DNA of 64,000 nucleotides from Aplidium turbinatum (taxonomy: Eukaryota > Chordata > Ascidiacea > Aplousobranchia > Polyclinidae), in assembly GCA_918807975.1 (NCBI GenBank), contig OU964924.1:25031695-25095694 (forward strand). The letters run 5' to 3'. The first letter of the stretch is position 1. Each line of letters opens with the position of its first letter. The position numbers and the translations under genes are program-made. Below are positions 12,157 through 27,100 of this stretch, in pieces. The notes under the pieces are model-generated. The model had not been told where the DNA came from. It searched no databases and saw only the letters and a program-made list of their open reading frames with translations.

Positions 12157-15100
12157 CTACAAAAACAATAAAATTCAAGATATACTCCAGTCGTATGATA
12201 AACACATATAGTGCGTAAGTTAACGTATATTGTAGGCTACATTGTAGGCTATTTTACTGCATTGTAGGTTAGAGTTTGCAGCTTGGAAAACTGTGTGTAC
12301 TCTTTTTGAAAGCAACTTTTCTGAGTTGAATCTTCTTATTATCTTGCCTGCACCAACCATCCATGGCCTTAAATCAATATTTAGTTCAAGTTTTTCTTTT
12401 GTATGGTTTATGTAGCCTACACATTGTACAGTATGTAATAAATTGAATACCGGTATTGGATATTAGACGCAGAAGTTTACATTATTTTCAATAATCAAAG
12501 ACAGATCTAAAAACTAAGATGATGTCTTTGTAAGTTGATTGAGGTTGGAAAAGAAGCTACATTATAAGGATCAATAAACTTATAACTTTCTCACAAAAAA
12601 GCAAATCTTTAATAAATAAACTGACCAGGAAATACTTTGTGATAACTCGAGCATTCTCTCTCGTGATGTTCCATCAGCAAAGGATATTCATATTTTTTCT
12701 AAGACAACAAATGACAAGGATTAATTGCAACTTTATATTTTAATGTTTGAGCTTTCATGTTCTCCAGTAGAACAATTGAAGCTTTGTTATGTACTTGGCT
12801 TGACAGAATGGTGATGACAGGGAGTAGACTATGGCAAATATAAATTTTAATACATAAACCGATATGCATAAATAGCTGCAACACTATGGTCATTCAGAAT
12901 ATTGAAACAATTGAAATTTTTGATCTCTAGCTTAAGCATATTTGTTGCTAAACTTTTGAAAACAAGTTTCTAATTTTTATTATGATACACCTCACCAGTT
13001 ACACTGCGTTTGTTCAACTTATAGCTCAAACTAGATCAAACAAGATGTAAGAGCAACTACTTTTACATTATAAAATCTAGAAATATTGTAGCCTACTGCA
13101 ATGAACGTAGTTTCATTCAAACAGTTAAACACGGTTAAACAGCAGTCAAATTTACGCCTTCTGAAAAACTAGCAATCAATTCAAAAAAAAATGAAGAGAC
13201 ATATTTGAGTCGGCCGAGTAAAATACAGCTAACATTTGCATTCCATTTTGTAAATATTTTTCCTTAACTGCATGCATTTTTAAACGAGATTACTTTTTTT
13301 CCCCATTTGGTTACCGATTTATTGTTTCATTACAATAAAACTCACCACAACAAGTGCCATGGTGCCCAGCTTGTTGCAGGTACAGGTTGGTTTCCCGTCA
13401 ATGCTTGTGCCTAGACAGCACCCTTCATCAGACCATTGCATTGTAGAGAGGTCGCGATGTACGCATTTGGTTTCTTCCGCTTTTACCTATCGATGAAACA
13501 GAATTTAAAAAATGCAACTTTTTCTTTCATCGAGTCTTCTAAATTTGATTGATGTACTACAGAATGACGCTTTTTTTTCTACAGAGTTGTACACTTGTAC
13601 AGTATACAGAAAGGTCCCAGTAACATATGCTTCTAATTCCAGTGAATATGAAAGTATTTAAAGCATGTGGGAGTCTACATTGCATTGCTGAAAGTTTTTC
13701 TTAATAATATTGACAGAGTAGTTTATGGGCGTATAAATAGTAGTGACATATTTGATAATATTTAAAAACTAAGAAATAAACTTTGCTTTGGCAAACCGAC
13801 ATTTCGATTGCTTCGAGACAAATTATTTATAAATATTTCAACTTGTTTCAATTACCATTCGGTTGGTGGAACTCGTGTTAACTTCTCTTGCTGCAGTGAC
13901 CGATTCTTTATTGAATGTAACTTTGACAGAATCATCCGAACTTTCAAGACTGACATTTCCAAGCGTTATGGATATAGCCTGATCAAAAAAGAAAAACAAA
14001 GTTTTTTGCAGCAATCCAACCATGCCTTGATATTTGTTACAATGTGATTTGAAATATAATATTTTCTCATGCAATCTACTGTAGGCTACAGTACAACACT
14101 TTCAACATGCAACCTTTTGTACCACTATGTCGGTGATTTGGGCACAAATATATAAATATTAACTTTCGCTGGTAATGTGAAAAAAACGTATTTTACAATA
14201 AAAACTACGTTATTGTTGCATATCTAATACCTCTAAGGACCAGGGTTGCATTCCTGGGGGGGCTCGGGGGGGGGCTCAGCCCCCCGAAATACGAAAAGGC
14301 TTGATGTAGGGGGGGCTCAGGGGGGGCTCGTTCAAGCTTCCATTTTTCAGCTTTTCTGGCTGAACAACAACTTCTCGACTGAACAAGTAAAACTTTAACA
14401 GCTTTTTCACACAGAACAGCAAAAAAACACGAACATAAGTTGATAGCAATCGCCAATTATCACGTTTGTCAGAAACTCTCCAGACTGGGAATATCAACTT
14501 CGTAGTAGCTAATCGTCATGTCAAATAGACTGTTAATTCTCTACTTCAAATAAAAAAATCTATTCCAGAAGAAAAGTATTCGTTTGATGAAGTTGTTAAC
14601 TTGAGTCCCGGAAGTACAAAAAACTACTCTTTTAAAGGCACAACATTGGACCAGTTCAAAGCTCGACGTAGAGACTACCCATCTTTTGATCGTAATCGGT
14701 TTATTCAAGCTTTGGTTGACAACATTGGAAGCAGGATGGTGAACACCAACAATGAAAATTCTGTGAAGAGCTTGGAAATTACTGTACCAGAGTTATGGCC
14801 TGCTGCAGTCGAAGTTCCATGGCAAGAAGGGGAGCACAGATTACGAAAAATAGAGGAGAGATTTCGTGTCATCACTCCTATTTCCGATTGTATGTTGACA
14901 ATCCTTGTCATATACCAGATACGATAAAATTGCTCGAGAACGTAGTAGCCTACTAAATATGATCGCTATAAGTTCTGCTGAAGCCGAACGTGGATTTTCA
15001 CAAATGAACTTGGTCATCGCTACGATCACGGCTGACCATATCACTTGTTTCAGCATTGTTGTTCATCAGCAATAACGGACCACCTCCTCATTTATGGAAT

Positions 15101-18100
15101 GGCACTGCGGCAACTCAAGAAGTGGTTGCAGACTCATCGGTCGGCTGTGGATATTCAAGTTAAGCATTCTAAGCTGCCCACATTGAATGAACTCAGATCT
15201 CTGCAAAAACTGTTTGCTGGCTAAATCAAGGACTGTCGTACGTGGTGCTTATAACTTAGCCCATAAAACCAAAGACCAGGCAGACAGGCTATTTGTTTTG
15301 TGTAATCTCGTTTGCACCAACTTGGAATATGCTTTTGCTGTAGCCTAATTGGAGTTTTTTAAACTGTTCGTTAATAACTAAATGAGATTTTAGTGTAGGC
15401 CTAACTGTCACATTGGCAGCTTATTGGTTCTTATATAGCAAATCTGCAACCACAAGCGCTCATTTCAAAAATTGCATTTCCTTACTTTCCTATTGCAGTC
15501 AATGTTTTTGCAAGTGTGCGTAGGATTGGCTCATACAAATAAGTTTACAATTGAGTTAAGAGATTGGAATTAGCTCATGCAAATCGAGTTTCAAGTGTAG
15601 GCCTACGCAGTAAAAAAAAGCAAAGGAGATTGCAGTGTAGCAACCAAGCCAAATTTCAAACTTATAATTTTATATCGGATTCAACCATGTTTTCACGTTT
15701 TGTTGCTTTTACCTTTTTCTGTACTTCAAGCTATGTTTTAGCATGGGTTGTTTTTCGACATGATGTTCAGAAGTAAAAACATACTGAACACTGTTTCCTT
15801 TTAAAAAAGTTAAACATTGTTGGCTAACCTACACCGATTACTTATATATACTTTGTCTATAACAACACAGCTCAGTGTTAGAGCCCCCCCAAAAAAAATT
15901 TTAGGAATGCACCCCTGCTAAGGACCATGATTACCACAAAATTAGTTAAGTTATATGCTGTAACAAACTAACCAGAAAATTGAGTGCAGTTGTAACAAAC
16001 AAAACATAACAAAATCAGCTCCTGTTAACAGAAAAGACAAAGTCAGAAACACATCATCAGAGCAACAGGGTTAAACATCTAATTGAAATAATAAAAAGAT
16101 CTAAAGTGAAAACTGGTCAGCCTGTATCACAAGTAACAAAAAGACCAAGAAAAAAAATCCGAAGCGATAATAGGGTGAAGGAAGGAAGGTCGAGAGACGA
16201 TGAGAATTGAGAAGGAAGACTGTGGTAACATTTGCATAAGAAGAGTGGAAGATCGAACAACGTAAAATTTTGAAAATGATTGCCATATAAGCAGTTATGC
16301 CCATCGAAAATTAAAGAACTATTCTGACAGGCCGCTTTATTGAACCAGTAGAAAATTTTGAAGGTTATTTGCTACGAGTGATATGACCATTTGCCGTTGC
16401 TGCAACGTTGTCGTTTAACAAGTGATAACAAAATTGTTTTAAACTTAAAAGCTCATTACTTGAAGTACAGAAAGGTCGGATTTGAAGAGATCATCTTCCT
16501 TGTACACAGCCAATGATATAGTCAATGCATCAGTTACGCCATTGTCTTGAAGATGTTGCATTGCTTGTTGCACAACATTTGCAGACAACTCCACCTCGGT
16601 AGGTTGTGAAGAGACGCCATTGTCGTCGAGTAAAGATGGAGAAATCGTAAATTCTGTGCCAGGCGAATGATCAGAAGCTAAGGATGTTGCCTAAAAAATA
16701 CATTGGTTTAACATGATGTCAAAATGAAAAAATAGGTTTTAAGCAATAATGCAATCACTAACGATGTCGAAAGCTTTGCTTCTGAATTACATTTCTAGGT
16801 AGAAAATAAACACAAGTTATGGAAAATGATTCAGTTTTACATCTTAGTAGATGAATAACTGCTTCAGCAGAAAAAAAGCACTTACCAAGAACCTGAAAAT
16901 AAATAAATGGTACGGTCTTACCTCCACGTAAACGTTTTTCGAGCTGAATTCTACGTTCTGTTGCTTGGGCTGCAAGCTGTTTGACAATGATTCCAAAGCT
17001 TGAATTACTTCATCCAGTGACGTAGTAGAGGTGTCTAGTCTTGCAATGGCTTCGGTTAATCTCGATACGATGTCGACCACACTTCCAAACGCAACTTCAG
17101 AGATCTTTGAAAAAAATATCAATCAAGTTAGTTATGCAATATATAATAAGTATATAATAGTTTTTAACTGTATTAAAGTTACAGAGCCCTTTCAACAATT
17201 TTTCGTGTTTAGTGGCTACAAAGACTTATGACTAATCCATAACACAGTTTGAAAATGTAGTACACTCCATGCACTCGGTGAGTGCATTCACTGGCTTCCT
17301 TAAAAACTAGTAGCATCAGTGAATCACTCTTTTGAGACATACTAAACTAACAATTTTTTTTTAGTTTTTTTTAAAAATTCATTTCCAAAACAACTAATTT
17401 TAACACATACACACAGAAAACATTTTGATTTATATTTCACTACCTGATCACCATTCCTCGTGAGAGTCTCGGCAACTTTATTCAAGACGGAGAACGTGTC
17501 ACTGATCTCTTGGTCTGTGAGGTCATTGCCTCTTGCCGTCACTACTTGTAATTTCATTACTGCTTCTTCCAGTTGAGAACTATTCATTTCATTATTTTGC
17601 AATTCAGTCTATAGAAAGGGAAATAAAACGTTTAAAATGAATTTAACTCTTATGTTTATCTCAAATATAAATTGTGAATAACTGATAGTAGTTTATAAGT
17701 TAATATACTTGTACACTAAAGATGTGCATTTTACATTTTTGCAAAGTAGTCATACCGTATTGTCTATCAAAATTGCTTAATAGATGCTTATTAACTAAAA
17801 AAATCATAAAACATCTGGCCTGACATGCTGACAATAACATTAACTTTCAAAACAAATTAAACATTAAAATTATAAAATAGCATGAAAAAAAACTTACTAG
17901 AATATCACTGGCCGATTTGTCGCATGCAACACTGACATAGCTGTCATTATCAAACTGATAATTGTCAGCACTGACTTCTTCTTTCTCATTTTCAATAGAT
18001 ACAAAGATACATCTCATTGAAGCAGTAGCAACCACATTACCTGAAAAGAAATTTAATGCTTTGTTGCATAGATTTTAGTTGAAATGAGAAGGAATTTTAG

Positions 18101-21100
18101 TTGTAGCTGCTAATTTATTTTGCAGCAGTAATTTTTCTGCACGATGAAAGCTTCAATGTTTGATATTTCTAGCTACTCATCACAGCAACAAAAACACATA
18201 AACATAAATAGCTTAGTAGCCTCTCCATAATAATTTCTAACCTTCACCACATTTCCCCTCAGAAAGAGCAGTTGTGTGAACGTAGGTGGTATCAAATGTA
18301 TTTTCCTCATATGTAGTAGCTTGGCATTTTTCTGAAATCAAATCTTCTAATAAATACGCCGTTTGCTGTTCTTTATAATAAAATGTATTTCTACCCATGC
18401 AAGTTTTTAGTTTATTATTTTTCATTTTACTGTACATCTAGAATTATCATAAACATTTCGTATTTTTTTCGTTAACATGTTATGGAAGAAAGGGTGCTAC
18501 TGTATTGTATTGGATATGAACAAAGATTTGATTAAAGTTTTTCTTGTCTATATGTACAATGTAGAACTGTAGTAGCTACAATGGAAAATGTGCAACTCGT
18601 ATTTCAACAATTTGTAGGGTCAAAAGGTCTTATCTTGCGTAAGTGGGCAGAAACATTTCTTTTTTTTATTAACCATTTCTGTCACAGAACGGCATTTTTT
18701 CCTCCTGTTCTACAGTCCACACCTTGGAATATTTCATTGAAAAAAATTGGCTAATCAGAATTTTGTTGACCTTCATTTAAGGTTTTCGGACAAAATTTAG
18801 CTTGTTTTTAATATTTTTAAAACATTACAACCTTCACAAGATAGACTTTGATATCTTGTGGTAAAGTAGTTTTATGAGCTTAGTTCGTATTTTACTTATT
18901 TATTTAAGTATTTAAGTATTTTTTATTTACTTATTTGTTTAAGTAGTTTTTACCTTCAAGACAAGTATAGTTCGATATTGAGTTGAAACACTTTTTCGTG
19001 GATTGGCAAGGATCGGACAAGCACTCATTTATATCTGCACAGAAAAAATATACATTATACTTGTTGTAGTTGACAATACATTACTGTACATTAATTTTAT
19101 GTAATATATGGCCAGCGTCAGTGCTTTGTTCGCCTCTGGTAAAGACGTTGGAATTGATTGCATTCGTAATTGAGAGTTACAATCACCCAACGTTCTGTAG
19201 CCTACCACCTTCTTCATTTACACTCTGTGCTGCTTTACATGTATTGTATGTATGCTGTATAATGGGTTGATTTGGCAATTTGAAGTGAGTAAAATTAAAG
19301 TCAGTACGTTCTATGGCGGTGAGATGACGCAACAGATAAGGCGTTGGCTTTCCAATTATGCAATCCTGGTGCGACTTCCGGCTTCAGCTGGATGTTAAAA
19401 ACACCAGTCACCTCCACCTAGGGTGTAATAAATTGGGTGGCCATAATTGCTGCGGGAAAGGCGGCCGAGAGAAAGAAACTGACCACTCTACTCTCTTTAG
19501 TGCCGATGGCTTAGTACAATTAGAGCGTTATCTTCACATACCCAACACTTGAATCAAGTATGGGACCACCTTTACCATTTACGTTCTATACTCTGCTAAC
19601 AATACTGTGTTTAACATATCGACTTGACAGCTGGTCTTTCAGTATTGCCTAAACTCCTACTTTTTCCTAAATATCTGAAAAACACTGCAATAGCAACCAG
19701 AGATGAAACTTTACAACATCAAAACTTACTTGTTTTTGGAGTAAAATACTTTGATCGAGTGTGTACAGCTTTAGAAAAGCAAACAACTTAGCAAAATTTC
19801 TGAAAGTTTAAATTACCTTGTATTAAATTTTTCCATTTATAAGAGAAGCCTAGTAATTGCAAGAATTTGCAATAAAGTCATATGTTTTTCGTTTTCAATT
19901 TTTATGCATAGGCTACTACTAACCTGGATATGACTTGTGGTACACAGAGCATTCGTTTTCAGAGTGGTCAACGCCCCATGCAATCGTGTAACTGGCCTGT
20001 AACAGAAAAATTGCGTGAGTTTGGGTAGCAGCAATTCCAATAGAGAATTCCATGTAAATAAATTTAAAGTTGCACTAACATAAGTAAAAATATGTTTGCG
20101 TTGGTATGAGTAGAAGACAAAACATATGATTACTGTTTTGAAAACGTACCTCCACTAAGGCAATTGTGGACAATTGATCACATGAGCAAGTAGCTCTTCC
20201 ATCATCATTTAGGCTCAAACAACATCCATCTCCAAACCATTTTCCATTGGTGGCATTTTGGTACATGCATTTTGTCTCGTTTACGTATATCTGTAAAGAA
20301 AGTATAGCAAATATACAAAAAGTATATAAAAGTTTGTAGGCTGCTGTTTGAGTGGTTGTACCTATAGTTTAAACATTGCATAATGTGTCAATGACAAAAT
20401 AAAGTGGAGATTGGTAGTATTTACCAATGCTACTATTTAGATCTAGCTTCTGCCTACTATAATGCAAATCAATTTTTTCTTATTAAAACTGAATAAATCG
20501 AATTACGTATCTCTTGTACACAAGCAGTTGCACTGCTTGTAAATGTGTGTTTGAATAATTGCACATGTAAGAGCTGGTCAACGCCAGCAATAAAACACAA
20601 CTAACTCTGAAATGCTCGCTGACTAACGGCAAAATATGACTTCACTTGGAATAATAACTAAATCAAGGAGATATATTTATGACGATCGCAGCACAAAATC
20701 AACTGCCAATGAAAAATTCTTTGTAACCGATACTAGTTTTGTATGCAGGAAAACGCATGGCTGGCCTAAGTACAGGGTGAACCAAAAAGATGCGTACCCA
20801 TGTTTTATTCGATTTTTTCACATTTGGAACACATCTTGGAAAAGCCATAAATTGACTAAAAATTGACAGAAAAAGCTGAAACTCTGGTCAATGGTCTTCC
20901 ATAAACTGAATAACGTGTGGTTGTAATTTGAAATAAATAGCTTTTCAATCAAAGTCACAATTGAAATTTTCATGGGTACGCATCTTTTTGGGTCACCCTG
21001 TAAATAGCATAATAAAAAATAATTGAATGGTTGTGAGATTGCATTTAACATCGATACCACGGGTTCAGTAGAATCTTTTCTTGCTTCTTCTCCAGTAGAT

Positions 21101-24100
21101 GCATGAGCGTCATTGAAAAGAATTTCAATAGGAGAATCCAGCTTTCCCAGATCTGCGCTTCCCAAATTTATTGATATCGCCTGCACATCACAAACGTCAA
21201 GTAACTGTAATTTTTGAAACGTTTACGATTTGCCATTTATAGTTGATCACATTTATCAAGCAGAAACAGCTTAACCCATTAAGCCTTAACGGGGTACATT
21301 TCACAACTGATATATGATACGAGATTTGAAAGGCAATGTTAACTAACCTGGTGTACTGTAAAGCTTGTTGAAAATATGTTTGAGTCTTTGTATACCACTA
21401 GAGAGGCGGCCCATTCCTCATTGGATGAACCTTGTAACATTTGCTGTGCTTTAGTTACAACATCGGATGGTAATTCCACATCAACAGGTCGTGATGTATG
21501 TCCAGTATTTCCAACAATGGACGGGGAAAGAATAAGGCCGTTGGCAGTCGATGAGGAGTCAGAAGATATTCCTGCAGCCTGGAAAAGTTATTATGTTATC
21601 TTTATGTTGTACAAAGTTTGGTACAGATCTCAGGCCACTATATTGTTCCATTAAATTATGATACTTTATTATATCGTTTAGCCAATTTAGTATTAAACTC
21701 TATAGTGGTTCTTGATTTTATTACAAAAAGTAGAAGATAGCCTAAAACGTTATCTTTTGTTGAAGACTTGAAGAGCCTGCATTTCTTCTTACTTGCACAA
21801 ATACATGATCAGAGTTGAATTCCATTTTTTCATCCTTCTCAATTACTACGTTATTGGACACTTTTTTGAATGCTGTTATGACATTTTCAACCGAGACTTC
21901 AGAGTTCTCTTGATTTGTTATGGAGTCAATCAAATGAGAAGCGACGTTAACCATGCTACTAAAGGCAAGGGCAGTGATCTGAAATATAAATTTAAAATTA
22001 ATATTTGCGAATTGAGACAATTTTCTGCTTTTTAAATTGCATGCCGTCCACTAGGCCTCTGGCTGCAGGATAGTGTAGCTGTAGACTGCAACAAAGTTGA
22101 ATCAATTACAATTGTAATTGAATGTAATTTCAGTTCAGTTAAATTTAAGTTATTTTCAGTTCAGTTAATGTCAATACAGTTCGGTTGTTTTATTTCTGAC
22201 CATCACAGTAAAAAAAAAATTAATTATACGTTTTCATGTAATGAAAATTACGATAGTAATTGAGACTTTTTGTTATTGCGTGATTGTAAAAATACAATTG
22301 GTACAAATTACAATTACATTTGGTAAGTTGCACTCGTGATAGCGGTACTTTTGTTGAGCCGCTAGTTGAGGTACAAGGGTAACGTTTATATTGCAACTTT
22401 ACCCTCATCAAATGCAATTCCACGGGTCTTTTAAAAATTCAAACTCTCAAAAATCATCGATGAACATACACATTTAATTTTTGTAATTGAAACGTGTAAT
22501 TAATTACAATTGGAAGTAATTGTAATTATAATTATATTCAAAACTTCAGAACATTCATTTGTAATTGTAAAGTAGCCTTGTAATTGTATTAATTGTAAGA
22601 CAAAACTGAGTAATATTATTATAATGTAATTGAACTGAAAACTATAAATCGATCCAACTCTGGGCTGCAATGGCTTGTTTTTGAGTGATTGTACATCTTG
22701 TGATTAGTCCAGAAAAGCAATTTGAACTTTTCTATTGTACCTGATCATCAACGGTTGCAGTGGCATTCGCTATTGTTGAAAAAACTTGGAAAATTTGAGT
22801 TATGGTAGGAGAAGGTTGCCTATTGATCACAACTTGCAATGTATTGGCAGCTTGGCCAATCAATGTGGCATTGCTAGTATCCATTTGTAGTTTAGTCTGA
22901 AATCAAATTATGTTAGTTTTCTATTGGTCTAGTTGAAAAGAAATAGAAATGAGTTCAATGTGGTCAAAAATTTAATAACAATTCAAAAATGGACGAAACA
23001 TTTGCCGAAAGTCGCATTGCTGGCAAACCCCATTGCAAACTTTTAAAAATCAAAAATTTATAACTGATATTAAAGCTGTTCTGTCTATTAAAGATAAGAG
23101 TGACACAGTAGGCTACCAAACCATTTACAGTAAACGAACCGATGAAAAATAGTGTCCATATAGCTACTAAAAAGTTCATGCAAAGGAACAGTAGGTTAGT
23201 TTTTAAACAGATTTTTTTTTTTAAAGTGTTGTTGGCTGTAAATTACTCCATTTATCAGGTGTTGTTGAATGGAGAACTTTCATTGAAAGACGTTGCTTAA
23301 TCGCACAAACAGAGTCTCATCAGTAGCCTACCGCTTGATTTTGTAGTTTTGTCGTTCATAAACTTTAGAGTTAACCAACAGAGTTATCGGAGATAACAGA
23401 ATTGTGATCATATAACCAACTTGAAAAGTTTTCATTTACCAAGATGTCGTCAATAGAAAGGTCACAGCTAACAGGAACAAGGTGTTGGAATTTGAAATCA
23501 TTTGTTGTAACTTCCTTTCCAATGACAGGAGGGATCAACACACATTTAATGGAAGCCGTTGAATCTCCAACTAAATCACCTGGAATGTATACAGTACAAA
23601 TTTTTCCTTGTTTCTGTCGACATTTTGTCGGCAGTCGGCATAGCCTACCAAACCAATTAGTAGACTACACTTTGCACGATTTATCTTTAGTCACATAGAA
23701 AAATCCGCCATTTTTACGTCTGCTAACGTCGAATCAATATAAAAAATGAGGATTATGCTGTCTGGGTAGGGCTGTCCTCCAACATAATGGAAAGTTGTAA
23801 AGATGTTGTGCTAATGTGGAAGGATTTTCAGTTTAGGTTTTAGTTTATCTTGTATTTCAAAAACATGTGTTGTATCATTTCTCTCAACATTTTGTTGGCA
23901 AAGTATTTGCACGTGCAAAATGCACTAATCAGGAACACAATATTAGAAATGCGGCGGCCACTTTGGATTTTCTGAGCCACAAATTAAATTGGCCTTCACA
24001 ATACTCCATCCCGTGTTACGCCCAGACGATAAACTAGCTGTAGAGTACGTATGAAAACAAGCAAGGTCACAATGCGATGATTGTGGTAAGGGTGTTTGTC

Positions 24101-27100
24101 CACAACACAAGAATTGTAATCGAGAAATCGAGAATATAGGCTATTAATGTGACCATTGCTAGAACGTCATCTCATGCATAAACTTTACTTTTAACTTCAT
24201 AAACAACAACATACTGTAAACAAACAACTTTTAACTTCATTGGAATGCAGTATTGTGATAGGCCACTTTAGATAGTGAAATACTGGATTGATTATCTCCA
24301 ATAAGATTATTTGTACTTTTAACAAAAATGAAACATGGATTACGGATTTATTTCAAATATGAAATAATTTTCCAAATAAAGAATAATACAACATGGAATA
24401 TTTTAGTACGTAATGATATTAGTGTACATATACTTACTGTCACCACATTTTTCTTTAGAGAGAACAACTCGATCGACGTATGTGTCCTCAAAAGTCCAAT
24501 ATTCTTGAGTGGTGCCTTTGCATTTTGCTAACAAATAAGTAGTTTATTTAAAGAATAAGTTGCATTAGTGAATATTATGCCTGTACCGTACACTTCGTGT
24601 TTATAGGATATGACGCAGGTTATGCAAATTCAAGTTCTATTACCAACTGACAAAGAAAACTTAATACACTATTTCAGATATTAATGACATAGGCCTACTG
24701 CAGTGCATATAGTCTCTATTAAAATTAAAATATTCAAAAGCAAGTAATGTTTTTTCGACTTAGTAGACTGTCAAATGCATGGCCAAGGTATTATTCTGGT
24801 GATTATTTTTCATCCATGATTATTTTGAAGCCTACATGCTTGATTCAAAATGTTATGCTTGTATATAAAAGTAACAAAATTAAATGAAACATATGGCGAT
24901 AATCAAGTAGAAAGTCAGGTAAAAATACCTTATGGACTGCTTAGCATTTGATTTTCTATATTTCGTTTCGTTATTCTACTGAACCTTTCTTGTGTATAAT
25001 GGTTATTTACAATAACCAATGACGTTTTGTGATCTGTTTTTTTTTTTTTGTTAGATGGCAGCTTTTTAAGGGGATGTCCGCAAGGCAGTGGCTATTATCT
25101 CAGTTTATTACTATAAATTCTTGTCTTGTGAAGTGTTTTATATGTTTCTTACCAACATTTTATTTAGTAAACAATTTGTTAAACAATTTAGTAAACAATT
25201 TGTCTTTGTTGTATTAAATATCCTCACCTTCAACACACGAATATCCAGGAGCTGAATCGTAGCATTTAGTGCTAGGAGAACATCGGCCGGCATCTTTACA
25301 TTCATCTATGTCTGTTAATATAAATCAAAATATGAGCACTTTCCGAGAGTAATCACAACAAAAATTTATGCAATGCTTACACTAGCAATACATGATTGCA
25401 TTTCAGTTCTGTATGTATACACAGTATGTATTATGCATATATAGGCATATCATAAAACAATGAAAACTATTAATACTACAAAAAGTGCTCAATGCCAAGC
25501 AAAAAGGCAAAGCAGAGCGAATTAAATCAAATGCAGTTATTACTATCTGAAGCCTTTACAAATTGTTTCACCTAACGGATCATCAGAAGGTCTGTAAAAA
25601 CATGTAAACAGTAAAGAATCGATAATTCTGAAAAGATATTAAATATTACAACTGTAATATTTAATATTTTAATATAATGTAATACAACTAGGCATATCAT
25701 ATGTACAATTGTACATACATATCATATATGCACGTAAACATATGCATATAGTTTTCTTGTATTGGCATAACCGATTGATAGCAATGATGATAATAGTGAT
25801 TATGATTAATAGATATGAAATCATAAAAAAGAAAACATGATAATTACCCTGCGGCAAAATTATTCAACCAATTTTATATCCTGTCGGATTATTTTTTTAA
25901 TTTGAGCGCTTATTAACTGCATTGCTTTTGACATTGTGTTTACAAATCTGTTGGAATGAAAAAGAAATAGTTAACAACAAAGCTCTCTTCATCCGTTCAG
26001 TCGTTTACGACTCTCGGTCGCTCTATATGTCATCTTTCTCCACATCTCTCGATCCCACGCAGCCTCCTTCAATTCATGCACTCCCATACCACTGGCATGT
26101 ACGATTGTGTCAAGCCATCTTGTTTTTGGGCGCCCCCTTCCTCTTCCTCCGCTGACCAAACCAAGCATGTTGTCTTTTTCCATTGATTTGCTTCTCATTA
26201 TGTGGCCAAAATATGAAAGTTTCTGCCTGACGATTCTAGCTTCTAGGGATATGTCCGGTTTAATTTGTTCCAGAATTTTTTCATTTGTTACTTTGGCTGT
26301 CCTAGGAACACGCGGTAACCTTCTCCAACATCAACAACACAGCACTTTTAATTAAATAGGGAGTATTTGTATACATATACAGTATTTGGGAACTCTATAT
26401 GACGAAGTTAAGTAAAAAAGCGGTCAGTTGTGTTCATGACATGAGCAGGGATTTGAAATATACAATACACTGCACGCAGGAATGTCACCTCTTAAACAAA
26501 GCGAGTATGCTTATCACAGAATAAACTTTTGTTGTACCACGTACTAAAATTTTTTTACCACTCAACATCTCTATCTATATAAATTTAACACAAAAATGAA
26601 GAAACAAAAGCGTTTGATCAACAAAATACAGAACTCAAGGTCTAAAATACCACTTTACAAGAACATACAGCATCTGAAACTTATGAAGCAGTTGGTACAC
26701 TTATACAGTAGGTGTGTTGTTTGCAGCCAATCAAGTCTCAATTAGAAAGTGCGACGTCTTACCAGGATAAGTTGTGTGATACGAGGAACAGCTTCTATTG
26801 TCATGCGCAGTATACAATGGAATCTTGTATTCATCCTGTACGACATATTTGCTTTAGCATCAACCAATAAATTAACTTGATTAAGTGTACATGACATAAA
26901 TGCAATAAAAAAAAATAAAATTTTTGTATTTTTGCACATACTGAATGAGTTTGAAGAAGTAACATACAAATGTAAACTTATACCACATGATAAACGACAT
27001 ACCACAACTAATGCAATAGTTCCCATTTCGTCACAAGTGCATTTGAGTTTTCCATCATCAGTTCTACTCATGCAACAGCCATCATTGGTCCAATTTCCGG

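Noticed and set aside
22090-22663. CRISPR-like or satellite array
   Set aside because: The repeated TTACAATTACAATT words are irregular, without constant spacers; AT-rich low complexity in a decayed element.
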